64,000 bases of DNA from Polyangium sp. y55x31 (lineage in GTDB: Bacteria > Myxococcota_A > Polyangia > Polyangiales > Polyangiaceae): NCBI RefSeq assembly GCF_029946505.1, contig NZ_JARZHG010000044.1, positions 26,704 through 90,703 of the forward strand, written 5' to 3'. Position 1 is the first letter of the stretch, and each line of letters opens with the position of its first letter. A program made the translations under genes and the position numbers. The notes under the pieces are model-generated. The model was not told where the DNA came from and did not search any database. It saw nothing but the letters and a program-made list of their open reading frames with translations. Shown one piece after another: positions 50,378 to 58,491 of this stretch.

Positions 50378-51773
50378 GACATCTCGGCGGGAGAGCCTCG
50401 TCGAGAGGCTCTTCCGCCCCGTCGACATCGCGTCCCTCGCCGCGTTCCGCATCCTCTTCGGCGCGCTCATGCTGGTGAGCGTCGTCCGCTTCTGGGCGAA
50501 CGGCTGGATCCGCGATTTTTACATCACGCCCCCGTTTCACTTTCATTACTTCGGTTTTTCGTGGGTCTCGCCCTGGCCGGGCTCGGGCATGTACGCCCAT
50601 TTCGTGGTCCTCGGCCTCGCGAGCACCTTCGTGATGGTCGGGCTCTTCTACCGCGCCGCCGCGGCCGTCCTGTTCGTCGCCTTCACGTACGTCGAGCTCC
50701 TGGAGAAGGCGACCTATCTCAACCACTATTACCTCATCAGCATCCTCTCCTTCTTGATGATCTTCCTGCCGCTCCACCGGGCGGCGTCGATCGACGCATG
50801 GAGAAACCCGGCGCTCGCGAGCCGCACGGCGCCGGCCTGGGTGCTTTCGCTCCTGCGCTTCCAGATCGGGGTCGTGTACGTATTCGCCGGGATCGCGAAG
50901 CTCGGGCCGGATTGGCTCCTGCGCGGCGAACCGCTCGGCATCTGGCTCTCGGCGCACACGGACATCCCGGTCGTCGGCCCCTTCCTCGCCGAGCGCTGGG
51001 TCGCGCGCGCGGCGAGCTTCGCGGGCGCCGCGTTCGACCTCACCGTGGTGTTTTTCCTGCTCCGCGATCGCACCCGACGCTTCGCGTATGCCGCGGTGCT
51101 GGTTTTCCATTTCATCACCGGCATGCTCTTTCCGATCGGCGTCTTCCCGTGGATCATGTCCGCGTCCGCGTTGATCTTCTTCCCGCCGAGCTGGCCGCGT
51201 CCGCTCCTCGCGCGGATCTCGCGCCGGTTTGCCCGCTCGAACCCCGAGGCGCCCGCGGCCCCGAGGCCGCCGCATACAATCGGCGCGTGGCAGCGCGTGG
51301 GGCTCGCGCTCCTCGCCGTGCATGCGATCGTGCAGATTGCGCTCCCGCTCCGCCATTTCCTTTACCCTGGGAACACGGCCTGGAGCGAGGAGGGGTTTCG
51401 ATTCGCCTGGAGGGTCATGCTCGTGGAAAAACTCGGCTATGTCGAGCTCCGCATTCGCGACCACGAGACGGGCCGCACGATCCTCGCCCAGCCTTCCCGA
51501 TGGCTCACGCCGCTCCAGACGAAGATGATGGCGCAGAGCCCGGACATGATCCTCGAGCTCGCGCACCACGTCGCGGACGACTACGCGCGCCGGGGCAAAC
51601 ACGTGTCCGTGTACGCGGACGCGTGGGTGACCATGAATGGCCGGCCGAGCCGGCGGATCATCGATCCCAGCGTCGACCTCACGACCGTCCAGGATTCCTT
51701 GCTGCACAAACCATGGATCCTGCCGCTCGACGACCACGCCGAGGAGGCCGCCACAGCCTCCTCACAGCATTGA
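50364..51773 (+). CDS. HTTM (vitamin-K-dependent carboxylase-like) membrane protein
   Basis: The 469-residue product has about eight hydrophobic helices (FRILFGALMLVSVVRFWANG, MYAHFVVLGLASTFVMVGLF, ISILSFLMIFLPLHRA and others). It carries the HTTM-type signatures LLEKATYLNHYYLISILSFL and QIGVVYVFAGIAKLGPDWL. The soluble C-terminal domain has FAWRVMLVEKLGYVELRI and HVADDYARRGKHVSVYADAW. Human gamma-carboxylase is a distant relative, but the reaction of bacterial HTTM proteins is mostly unknown. It is the last gene of the imelysin operon, overlapping the second imelysin by 14 bp. This suggests a role in iron uptake or protein modification. Confidence 0.85.
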   Translation: MTATETSRRESLVERLFRPVDIASLAAFRILFGALMLVSVVRFWANGWIRDFYITPPFHFHYFGFSWVSPWPGSGMYAHFVVLGLASTFVMVGLFYRAAAAVLFVAFTYVELLEKATYLNHYYLISILSFLMIFLPLHRAASIDAWRNPALASRTAPAWVLSLLRFQIGVVYVFAGIAKLGPDWLLRGEPLGIWLSAHTDIPVVGPFLAERWVARAASFAGAAFDLTVVFFLLRDRTRRFAYAAVLVFHFITGMLFPIGVFPWIMSASALIFFPPSWPRPLLARISRRFARSNPEAPAAPRPPHTIGAWQRVGLALLAVHAIVQIALPLRHFLYPGNTAWSEEGFRFAWRVMLVEKLGYVELRIRDHETGRTILAQPSRWLTPLQTKMMAQSPDMILELAHHVADDYARRGKHVSVYADAWVTMNGRPSRRIIDPSVDLTTVQDSLLHKPWILPLDDHAEEAATASSQH

Positions 51774-51806
51774 TCTGGGGAATCGGCCCGGCGTACTCTC
51801 TCGCCG

Positions 51807-52898
51807 ATGCCGCGCCTCCCGCTCGCCCTCTCGCTCGTCCTCGCTGCGTGCGGCGCTCCGGCCGCGCCCCCCGCGGCCCCGCCTGCGCCTCCTTCGCCCG
51901 TTGCGGCGTCCGCGCCCGCGCCCGCCGCGCCTGCGCCCATCCAGCCTGCTTGTGCCCTCGCGACCGATCTCCCGCCGCTCCCGGCGCCGCGCCTCGACCT
52001 CCGCGCGCCCGAGCCTTCCCGGGAAAACCTCCACGCGTGGGTCGATCTCCTCGCGGATCCCGCCCTCCACGGCCGCGCCGCCGGCTCCTCCGAGAACCGC
52101 CGCGTCGCCGATCTCCTCGCGCGCGCCTTCCTCTCGTTCGGTTTTTCCCCGCCCGAAGGCCACGACCCTTGCGTCCCGTTCGAGCGCAGCGACGTCCGCG
52201 ATCAGAACGTCATCGCCCACCTCCGCGGAAAAACCCGTCCCGACGGCCCCGCCGTCCTCGTCGGCGCCCATTACGACGCGCAGGGGGAGCGCGACGGCCA
52301 AGCATATCCCGGCGCCGATGACAATGCCTCCGGCGTCGCGGCTTTGCTCGAGATCGCCCGCCTCTCCGCTTTGCGTGGGGCGGCTCTCGACCTCGTCGTC
52401 GTCGCGTTTGGCGCCGAGGAGCGCGGCGTGCTCGGCGCGAGAGCTTACGTCGAGGCGCCGACGGTTCCTCTCTCTCGCCTCGCGCTCATGGTCAACCTCG
52501 ACATGGTCGGCCGGCCCCTGCTCGACGGATCGCCGCTCCGGCTCGTCGTTCCGCGCGCATCCGAGGCGCTCGGGTTCGTCGTCGGGACACGGGATGGGCA
52601 AAGGACCCGCGCGCTGCTCGATCGTGCGGCGGCGCGCGAAGATCGGCCCCTGTTCGGCATTCCCGAGGCCGCATTGACACGGCTCGGGTACGCTTCCGAC
52701 AGCGTCCCGTTCGGCCCGCACACCCCCACGATTTTCCTCTCCGATGCCGCGCTCGCCGATTACCATCAGCCCACGGACACGCCCGATCAGGTCGATTTCG
52801 ACCAGATCGAGCGCGCCGTTCGCCTCACGTTGACGATGCTCGACGAAGTGCGGAAGGAGCGCGATTCAGGGCAATCGAGCGCCTACTTGCCGCCCTGA
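51807..52898 (+). CDS. M28-family zinc aminopeptidase lipoprotein
   Basis: The 363-residue exported peptidase has a lipobox (ALSLVLAACGA) and a Pro/Ala-rich linker of about 40 residues. The M28 catalytic domain follows with zinc ligands in LVGAHYDAQGE (His, Asp), GADDNASGVAALLEIAR (bridging Asp), VAFGAEERGVLGARA (Glu-Glu) and MVNLDMVGRP (Asp). The last ligand His lies in DYHQPTDTPDQVDFDQIE. All expected ligands are present. It probably removes N-terminal residues of peptides during predation or nutrition. It overlaps the convergent gene at 52883 by 16 bp. Confidence 0.9.
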   Translation: MPRLPLALSLVLAACGAPAAPPAAPPAPPSPVAASAPAPAAPAPIQPACALATDLPPLPAPRLDLRAPEPSRENLHAWVDLLADPALHGRAAGSSENRRVADLLARAFLSFGFSPPEGHDPCVPFERSDVRDQNVIAHLRGKTRPDGPAVLVGAHYDAQGERDGQAYPGADDNASGVAALLEIARLSALRGAALDLVVVAFGAEERGVLGARAYVEAPTVPLSRLALMVNLDMVGRPLLDGSPLRLVVPRASEALGFVVGTRDGQRTRALLDRAAAREDRPLFGIPEAALTRLGYASDSVPFGPHTPTIFLSDAALADYHQPTDTPDQVDFDQIERAVRLTLTMLDEVRKERDSGQSSAYLPP

Positions 52899-53617
52899 CC
52901 CCCGCAGGAGGGATTGAACGGCAAGGACTCCCCGTCTCCCGCATTGTTCAATTCATCGAGGACCGCGCCCAGGACCAGGCGGCGCTCGTCGTCGCCCTCG
53001 TCGAACGCAACGTCCCCGAGAGCGAGGAGCTCGTCCACCGTCTCGAGATCCCCATCGGCGTCCACGTCCGCGAAGACGTAGTTTCCGATACCGAACGCCA
53101 TTGCATTGAGCTTCGCCGCGAGGAGCTGGTGGCCCAGGATGATCTGCGCGTCGCCCTTGGGCGGCGTCTTGAAATATGCCTGCACCTCGAGCGACGAATC
53201 GAACGTCATCGCCGCGCCGAGCGAGACGGGCAAGAGCGAAAGCCCACCCACGTCGCCATCGATGACGCAGGCGTGGTTCTTCCAGAAGCCCTGCGTCCGC
53301 GTGAGGAGCGGAGGCGGATCTTCGCACTCGTCGGGCGGGTCCGGCGGCTCCGTGGGCGGTTCCGTGGGCGGATCACTCGGATCCGGCGGCTCTGCGGGCG
53401 GATCACTCGGATCCGGCGGCTCCGTGGGCGGCGGCTCCGTGGGCGGCGGCTCCGTGGAGGGCGGGGCCACGATCGAAGGCGCATACGTGGGAAGACACGG
53501 CTCCGGCACGGGAGAAATGGCGAACGTGACGCCGCGCAGTGGATCGGAGGACGCCTGCTCGCAACCGAAGAGCAGGACGAGAGAGGTGACGGCAACCATC
53601 CATGACGAGGTGCGCAT
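52883..53617 (-). CDS. Lipoprotein with Pro/Glu repeat linker and RTQGFWKNH domain
   Basis: The 244-residue product has a lipobox (VTSLVLLFGCE). A linker of repeated PPTEPPDPSDPP-type units spans about 55 residues. A globular domain begins LLTRTQGFWKNHACVID, followed by LLPVSLGAAMTFDSSLEVQA, ILGHQLLAAKLNAMAFGIGN and DVDADGDLETVDELLALG. The QGFWKNH motif is found in many exported bacterial proteins of unknown role. The D-D-D-D loop may bind calcium. The gene converges on the M28 peptidase. Confidence 0.65.
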   Translation of the reverse strand: MRTSSWMVAVTSLVLLFGCEQASSDPLRGVTFAISPVPEPCLPTYAPSIVAPPSTEPPPTEPPPTEPPDPSDPPAEPPDPSDPPTEPPTEPPDPPDECEDPPPLLTRTQGFWKNHACVIDGDVGGLSLLPVSLGAAMTFDSSLEVQAYFKTPPKGDAQIILGHQLLAAKLNAMAFGIGNYVFADVDADGDLETVDELLALGDVAFDEGDDERRLVLGAVLDELNNAGDGESLPFNPSCGGQGGK

Positions 53618-53703
53618 GCTGGAAGTCTACGCCCCGCACGCACCATTGAAATAGCGTAGCAAAATGGCGTCGATGGTCAATGCAGTGACCAGATATTCCC
53701 CCG

Positions 53704-55011
53704 TCAGGGGGCTCGCCATTCCAGCGCGACGCGGACCCGCGCACTGCTCCCGTCATCCGTGCAGGTGAACGTGCCGCGGCCGAGGTTTTTCTCGATACAT
53801 GCGGCGAGCGCGCGATCGGCCGTCCCGGCGACGACCTTGCCGGAGACCGGCACGCCGTCCTCGCGGATGTCGAAGTCGGCCACGATCAAGCTGCCGGCAG
53901 GCGCGGCGCAACGCGCGAGCGGCGCGGCGATCGAATCGACGTTGTCGATCACGAGCCGGTGGACGGCCGTGTATCGCTTTTTCCCGTCGACCACCTGCTC
54001 CATCGAATGCCAGTCGTCCTCCACGTGGATGTTCGTGGTCGCCTCGATGACGCGAATCTCCGGCCTCTGTTTTCCGACCAGATCCGGCGCCTCGTACTGC
54101 ACGCGGATCGTGCGCCGCCCCGGCCGCTTGCTCATCGCCGCCGAGCCCACGAGCGCCTGGCACACGCACGCCTCGCGCGCGCCCTCGCGACCGTCTCGCA
54201 GGTCGAGGTTTTCCAGTTCGCAATACCGCCCGCCCGCGTCGCCCTGCACGAGGAAATCGCGGGTCACGTCGTCGTCATTCGAAAAACACGCGACGAGGTT
54301 GCCCGCGCGGTCTTTCCAGTCCACCGAGCCGGGGTCACACTGGCCAAAAGGTTTGTCCTCGCAGATCGTGATGGGGCCTTCACGGAGCGCGTTTCTCTCG
54401 TCGCCCCGGGCCATGAGGCCGCCGAGCACGCCGGCGTGTTCTTTCCGGACCAGCGACGCGAACGCCGCGCGATACCGATCCACGACGCCGAGCTGCGGAT
54501 TCCAGGGCCCTTCGAACGTCACCCCGATGTTTCCGCCGCGCGACGTGATGTTGACCCAGAGCACCTCGCCGCGCTCTCGGCCGACCCCGCTGATCCGCAT
54601 CACGTCGGTCGTCAACCAGCCCTCGTCGTAGGCGCGCCGCGACAGGGGTTCGCCCTCGTAGGCGCATCGGTGCCCGGTTTGCCGCGAGACGGGCCGCAGC
54701 TTGGGATCGACCATGGCCGGCCCGAGAATCGTGTAATCGGGCGCGACGCGGGCGAGGTGCGCCGCGAGCTCGGCGCGCAGGGCCGCTCGTTCGGCGCGAA
54801 AAAGCTTGTCGTCCTCGATCGGGAGCACGGCGACCTCGGGCCGATCGGCTTCCGCCGGCGGCTGCGCGGCGGCCTGTGCCGGCGGAGGCGGCTGCGGCGC
54901 GACCAACTGCGGATCCGAAACGATCGTCGCTTGAAGCGGAGATTGGGCGACGCAGGAGGCGCTGAGGAGCGCGCTTCCGAGGGGCAGAAGCGTACGGATG
55001 GGGGTCTTCAT
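53704..55011 (-). CDS. Exported lipoprotein of unknown function
   Basis: The 435-residue product has a lipobox (LLPLGSALLSASCVA) and a Pro/Gln/Ala-rich linker. A domain follows with VAVLPIEDDKLFRAERAALR and ITSRGGNIGVTFEGPWNPQL. A Cys-rich middle (ITICEDKPFGQCDPGSVDWK, ACVCQALVGSAAM) comes next. The C-terminal part has SGKVVAGTADRALAACIEKN and ends TCTDDGSSARVRVALEWRAP, which looks like an energy-transduction or TonB-box-type C-terminal fold repeated in myxobacteria. The first domain recalls TolB-like amino-terminal segments. No firm family. It lies directly downstream of the small Ig-like lipoprotein gene on the same strand, 11 bp apart. Confidence 0.55.
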   Translation of the reverse strand: MKTPIRTLLPLGSALLSASCVAQSPLQATIVSDPQLVAPQPPPPAQAAAQPPAEADRPEVAVLPIEDDKLFRAERAALRAELAAHLARVAPDYTILGPAMVDPKLRPVSRQTGHRCAYEGEPLSRRAYDEGWLTTDVMRISGVGRERGEVLWVNITSRGGNIGVTFEGPWNPQLGVVDRYRAAFASLVRKEHAGVLGGLMARGDERNALREGPITICEDKPFGQCDPGSVDWKDRAGNLVACFSNDDDVTRDFLVQGDAGGRYCELENLDLRDGREGAREACVCQALVGSAAMSKRPGRRTIRVQYEAPDLVGKQRPEIRVIEATTNIHVEDDWHSMEQVVDGKKRYTAVHRLVIDNVDSIAAPLARCAAPAGSLIVADFDIREDGVPVSGKVVAGTADRALAACIEKNLGRGTFTCTDDGSSARVRVALEWRAP

Positions 55012-55022
55012 GGGAAACCGCT

Positions 55023-55370
55023 TCAATCGATGGTCATCGTCAAGGTTTGTCCGATGACGTGGCATTCATCGGAGGTCACCGTGACGTTCGCGGTCTTCGT
55101 CGCCATGTCGCGCGTCGCGGTGATGACGAAGTCGCCCGCCTCTTCCACGCCGCAATCGTAGGTGTTCTCGATGACCTGCTCGCAGGGCTTCGACGCGCCG
55201 CCGTTCACCGTATACGTGAGCTCGGCGTCGGTCACGGCCGCGCCGGTGCTGTCGACGACGGTGACCGTCACGGAGACCGCGGCGAGCGTGGTACAGGCGA
55301 CCTCGTCGGAGCTACAGGCCGCGAGCGGGACGAGGCAGAGTGCGAGAACGGGAGCGAGAAGCGAGCGCAT
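55023..55370 (-). CDS. Small Ig-like lipoprotein
   Basis: The 115-residue product has a lipobox (VLALCLVPLAACSS). One carboxypeptidase-regulatory or immunoglobulin-like fold follows: ACTTLAAVSVTVTVVDSTGA, TDAELTYTVNGGASKP and FVITATRDMATKTANVTVTS. Four Cys suggest two disulfides. It is the first gene of a two-gene unit with the 435-residue lipoprotein. The long frame upstream is an artefact of the divergent permease gene. Confidence 0.6.
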   Translation of the reverse strand: MRSLLAPVLALCLVPLAACSSDEVACTTLAAVSVTVTVVDSTGAAVTDAELTYTVNGGASKPCEQVIENTYDCGVEEAGDFVITATRDMATKTANVTVTSDECHVIGQTLTMTID

Positions 55371-55478
55371 GCTCGACGGCTTTACCGAGCGCTCGCCGGC
55401 CGGGCAAATTCTCGGCGGAGACCGCGCGCTGCCCGCCCCCTGGCCCGGCTTCTGCACGGCATTCCCCCTCGGAGGCCG

Positions 55479-56879
55479 ATGAAAGGTTGGCTCGACACCC
55501 TCCGGATCCGAGCGACTTCGTCCGCGGGGCGTGCTCCCAAGGGCGGCGCGCGCGGGCTCTCGGTCAGCGACGGGGTCTTTTTCGTCGTCGGCATCGTGAT
55601 CGGCGCGGGCATCTTCAAGACGCCCTCGCTCGTCGCGGCGAACGTGACGAGCGCCAAAAGCGCGATGCTCGCCTGGGTGCTCGGGGGCGTGGCCTCCTTG
55701 CTCGGCGCGCTTTGTTATGCCGAGCTCGCCTCGACGTACCCCCACAAGGGCGGCGATTACCACTACCTCACGCGGGCGTTCGGCGGCGCGGTGGGGTTTC
55801 TGTTCGCCTGGTCGCGCATGGCCGTCATCCAGACGGGATCCATCACCATGCAGGCCTTTCTCGTCGGGGATTACGCCTCCCAGGTGGCCTCGTTTGGCCC
55901 CCACTCCGCCTCGGTCTGGGCCGCCCTCGTGATTGCCCTCCTGACCGGCGCGAACATCGCCGGCCTGAAGCAATGCCGCGTCCTCCAGCGCGTGCTCACG
56001 GTCGCGCTCGTCCTCGGCCTCCTGCTCGTCGTCGTCGCCGGTCTCGTCCTCGCGCCCCCGCCGGCCGAGGCCGCGGGCGCGACGGCCGTAACCACGGCGA
56101 ACCCGGCGTTTGGCCTCGCGATGGTCTTCGTGCTCCTCACGTACGGCGGCTGGAACGAGGCGGCCTACCTTTCGGCCGAGCTGCGCGGCGGCCGGCGCGC
56201 CGTCGTGCGGGTGCTGGTCATTGGCATCGGCCTCATCACGGCCATTTACCTCGCGATCAACCTGATCTTCCTGCGCGGGCTCGGCTTCCCGGCGATCGCC
56301 CATTCCGATACGGTCGCGGCCGACCTCATGCGCCGCGCCATGGGTCCGATCGGCGCCACGCTCATCAGCATCCTCGTATCCCTTGCCGCGCTGAGCACGA
56401 TGAACGCGACCATCTTCACGGGAGCGCGCACGACGTTCGCGCTCGGCCAGAGCTTCGCGCCGTTCCGGCGTCTCGGCCGATGGCACGACGGCGCCGACAC
56501 CCCGCGGAGCGCGCTCGTCGTCCAGGGCGTCATTGCGCTCGCGCTGGTCCTCCTCGGCGACGTCACGCGCAACGGATTCGTGACCATGGTCGAATACACG
56601 GCCCCCGTCTTCTGGGCGTTTTTCCTCCTCGTGGGCCTGTCGCTCTTCGTGCTCCGCAAAAAAGATCCGGACGTCGCGCGCCCCTTCCGCGTGCCCCTTT
56701 ATCCCGTCGTGCCCGTGCTCTTTTGCGGCGTCTGCCTGCACATGCTCCGGTCGAGCCTCTCGTATACGGGCGTCGGCGCGCTCGTGGGCGTGGGTGTGCT
56801 CCTTGCTGGTGTGCCGGTGCTGCTCCTTCCGCGCGCGCGAGGGCTCGCGCGGCGGCGGGCGGCAGAGGCTCGTCGCTAA
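55479..56879 (+). CDS. APC-superfamily amino acid permease
   Basis: The 466-residue transporter has 12 hydrophobic helices. The N-terminal APC signature is FVVGIVIGAGIFKTPSLVAA, and AMLAWVLGGVASLLGALCYA and ELASTYPHKGGDYHYLTRAF follow (the latter with the loop typical of the LAT/APC family). Later helices include GLAMVFVLLTYGGWNEAAYL and STMNATIFTGARTTFALGQS. It should import or exchange an amino acid across the inner membrane. The substrate cannot be read from the sequence. The start at 55479 has CGGAGG upstream. It is divergent from the lipoprotein pair. Confidence 0.85.
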   Translation: MKGWLDTLRIRATSSAGRAPKGGARGLSVSDGVFFVVGIVIGAGIFKTPSLVAANVTSAKSAMLAWVLGGVASLLGALCYAELASTYPHKGGDYHYLTRAFGGAVGFLFAWSRMAVIQTGSITMQAFLVGDYASQVASFGPHSASVWAALVIALLTGANIAGLKQCRVLQRVLTVALVLGLLLVVVAGLVLAPPPAEAAGATAVTTANPAFGLAMVFVLLTYGGWNEAAYLSAELRGGRRAVVRVLVIGIGLITAIYLAINLIFLRGLGFPAIAHSDTVAADLMRRAMGPIGATLISILVSLAALSTMNATIFTGARTTFALGQSFAPFRRLGRWHDGADTPRSALVVQGVIALALVLLGDVTRNGFVTMVEYTAPVFWAFFLLVGLSLFVLRKKDPDVARPFRVPLYPVVPVLFCGVCLHMLRSSLSYTGVGALVGVGVLLAGVPVLLLPRARGLARRRAAEARR

Positions 56880-56906
56880 CGAATTCGATCACGAGGAGAG
56901 GGGCCC

Positions 56907-57770
56907 ATGCCGAAGCGAATGCTCGTTCCGTACCTCGCACTTTGCCTCCTGCCGGCGACGGCGTACGCCGAGGGCGCGCGCAAGCCCAGCGTCACGCGGA
57001 TCGCGCAGGAGCAGGAGACCGTCCAGAAAGACGTGCCGTTCGTGCCCACCCGAGAGGAGACCGTGGCGCGTATGCTCGGCATCGCCGGCGTGACCAAGGA
57101 TGACGTCGTCTACGACCTCGGCAGCGGCGACGGCCGCATCGTGGTCATGGCCGCGCAAAAGCTCGGCGCGCGCGCCGTCGGCGTCGAGATCGATCCGGTG
57201 CGCATCCAGGAGGCCAACAACAATGCCAAGGCGGCCGGCGTCACCAATCGCGTCGAATTCCGCCAGCAGAGCCTCTTCGACGCGGACATCAAGGACGCGA
57301 CCGTCGTCACGATTTACCTCTTGCCCTCGGTCAACTTGAGGATCCGCAACAAATTGCTCACCGAGCTCAAGCCCGGCGCGCGGATCGTCTCGCACGACTT
57401 CGACATGGGGGACTGGCGGCCCGATCGGAAAGAAAAGGTCGGCGACGACACGGTGTATCTGTGGGTCGTCCCCGCCAGCGTGCAGGGCACGTATCGTTTG
57501 TCGGTCCCGACGGCGGAGGGCGAGGCGCCGGCCACGCTCACGCTCGAGCAGAAGTTCCAGGACGTGAGCGGCTCGCTGAAGCTCGGCAATCGGCGCTTGC
57601 CGCTCGCGGAGGTGACCCTGCAGGGCGACGCGATCAGCTTCCGTACGGCCGAGGGGTCCGAGCTGACTTTCCGCGGCCGGGTGCAGGGGACACGCATTCA
57701 AGGGAACGTGACGCCGGCCGGCGGGCAATCGCGGGCCTTCACGGCGCAGAGGGAAGGGGCGAACCCGTGA
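56907..57770 (+). CDS. Exported SAM-dependent methyltransferase-like protein
   Basis: The 287-residue product has a Sec signal (MLVPYLALCLLPATAYAEGA). A methyltransferase core follows: FVPTREETVARMLGIAGVTK, VVYDLGSGDGRIVVMAA (SAM site), GVEIDPVRIQEANNNAKAAG and VVTIYLLPSVNLRIRNKLL. The last 80 residues are a beta-rich tail (FQDVSGSLKLGNRRLPLAEV, LTFRGRVQGTRIQGNVTPAG). The SAM loop is intact. An exported SAM enzyme is puzzling, since SAM is not known in the periplasm. The same layout with a signal peptide is, to my knowledge, common in bacteria. GGAGAGGGG lies before the ATG. The role is unknown. Confidence 0.8.
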   Translation: MPKRMLVPYLALCLLPATAYAEGARKPSVTRIAQEQETVQKDVPFVPTREETVARMLGIAGVTKDDVVYDLGSGDGRIVVMAAQKLGARAVGVEIDPVRIQEANNNAKAAGVTNRVEFRQQSLFDADIKDATVVTIYLLPSVNLRIRNKLLTELKPGARIVSHDFDMGDWRPDRKEKVGDDTVYLWVVPASVQGTYRLSVPTAEGEAPATLTLEQKFQDVSGSLKLGNRRLPLAEVTLQGDAISFRTAEGSELTFRGRVQGTRIQGNVTPAGGQSRAFTAQREGANP

Positions 57771-57839
57771 GGACGCTCGACGTGGACGGCGCCTGGGCCC
57801 ATGGACCTCGTGCGCGGCCGCGCGGAAAGGGAAGGGGAC

Positions 57840-58091
57840 ATGGCCGAACACGGGGCGGGCAAGCGTAACGAGGCAGGCGCCGAGCGAATGGATCCCGGGC
57901 AATCGACGCGGACCGTCAATCCGGACGCGAGCGGATCCATCGCCGACATCGCTCGGCAACAGGGAACGAGCCAGCGCGGCTATACCGCGGACAATCCGCA
58001 CCAATACGACGAACCCGCGCCGCCCGGCGCCAGGGTCACGGGGGATCCGGGCCGCGTGACGGGAGGCGTGCGAAAAGGAGGAAACGAATGA
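57840..58091 (+). CDS. Small disordered hydrophilic protein
   Basis: The 83-residue product starts MAEHGAGKRNEAGAERMDPG, is rich in Gly, Arg, Asp and Asn and has almost no hydrophobic residues. AAAGGGAAGGGG precedes the ATG at 57840, so this start was preferred to 57801. Such composition is typical of stress-related hydrophilins. No function can be assigned. It overlaps the next small gene by 4 bp (ATGA), so both are made together. Confidence 0.55.
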   Translation: MAEHGAGKRNEAGAERMDPGQSTRTVNPDASGSIADIARQQGTSQRGYTADNPHQYDEPAPPGARVTGDPGRVTGGVRKGGNE

Positions 58092-58348
58092 ATTCGTCGA
58101 ACCAGGGCCGAGCGCCCCTCGGAGAGGCGCCGGGCTACGGCGACCTCACCGAAGGCACCGTCGGCAATCAAGGCACGGTCGATCCCGGCCGGCAAAACGT
58201 CCCGCAGGGCAAACGGGACCGCGACGAGCCCCCCGGCACGTCCGAGCCGCCGCTCGGCAGGAACGTCGGCGGCGAGCAAAGCGAAGGGGCCACGCGCCGC
58301 GAGGGCCAGGACCGAGGCAAAGGCTCGCAAGGCTTCGGCAACGAGTAA
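58088..58348 (+). CDS. Small disordered hydrophilic protein, coupled partner
   Basis: The 86-residue product (MNSSNQGRAPLGEAPGYGDL, then TVGNQGTVDPGRQNVPQGKR) is low in hydrophobic residues. Its Gly, Arg, Glu and Gln content resembles that of the preceding protein, but there is no clear sequence repeat. It may be an intrinsically disordered protectant. A stress or desiccation role is a guess. Confidence 0.5.
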   Translation: MNSSNQGRAPLGEAPGYGDLTEGTVGNQGTVDPGRQNVPQGKRDRDEPPGTSEPPLGRNVGGEQSEGATRREGQDRGKGSQGFGNE

Positions 58349-58491
58349 CGCGCCTCCCGCGCGCCTCTGCAATCCGCACCCCCCATCGATCGAGGGCGCC
58401 CCCCCGTGGCTGCGCCCGGTTCTCCGTTGGCATCTGACTTGCTCCGTCTCGCCGTCGAGCTTTCCCCCCTGGCGACGACGAGAGGTGCCTT

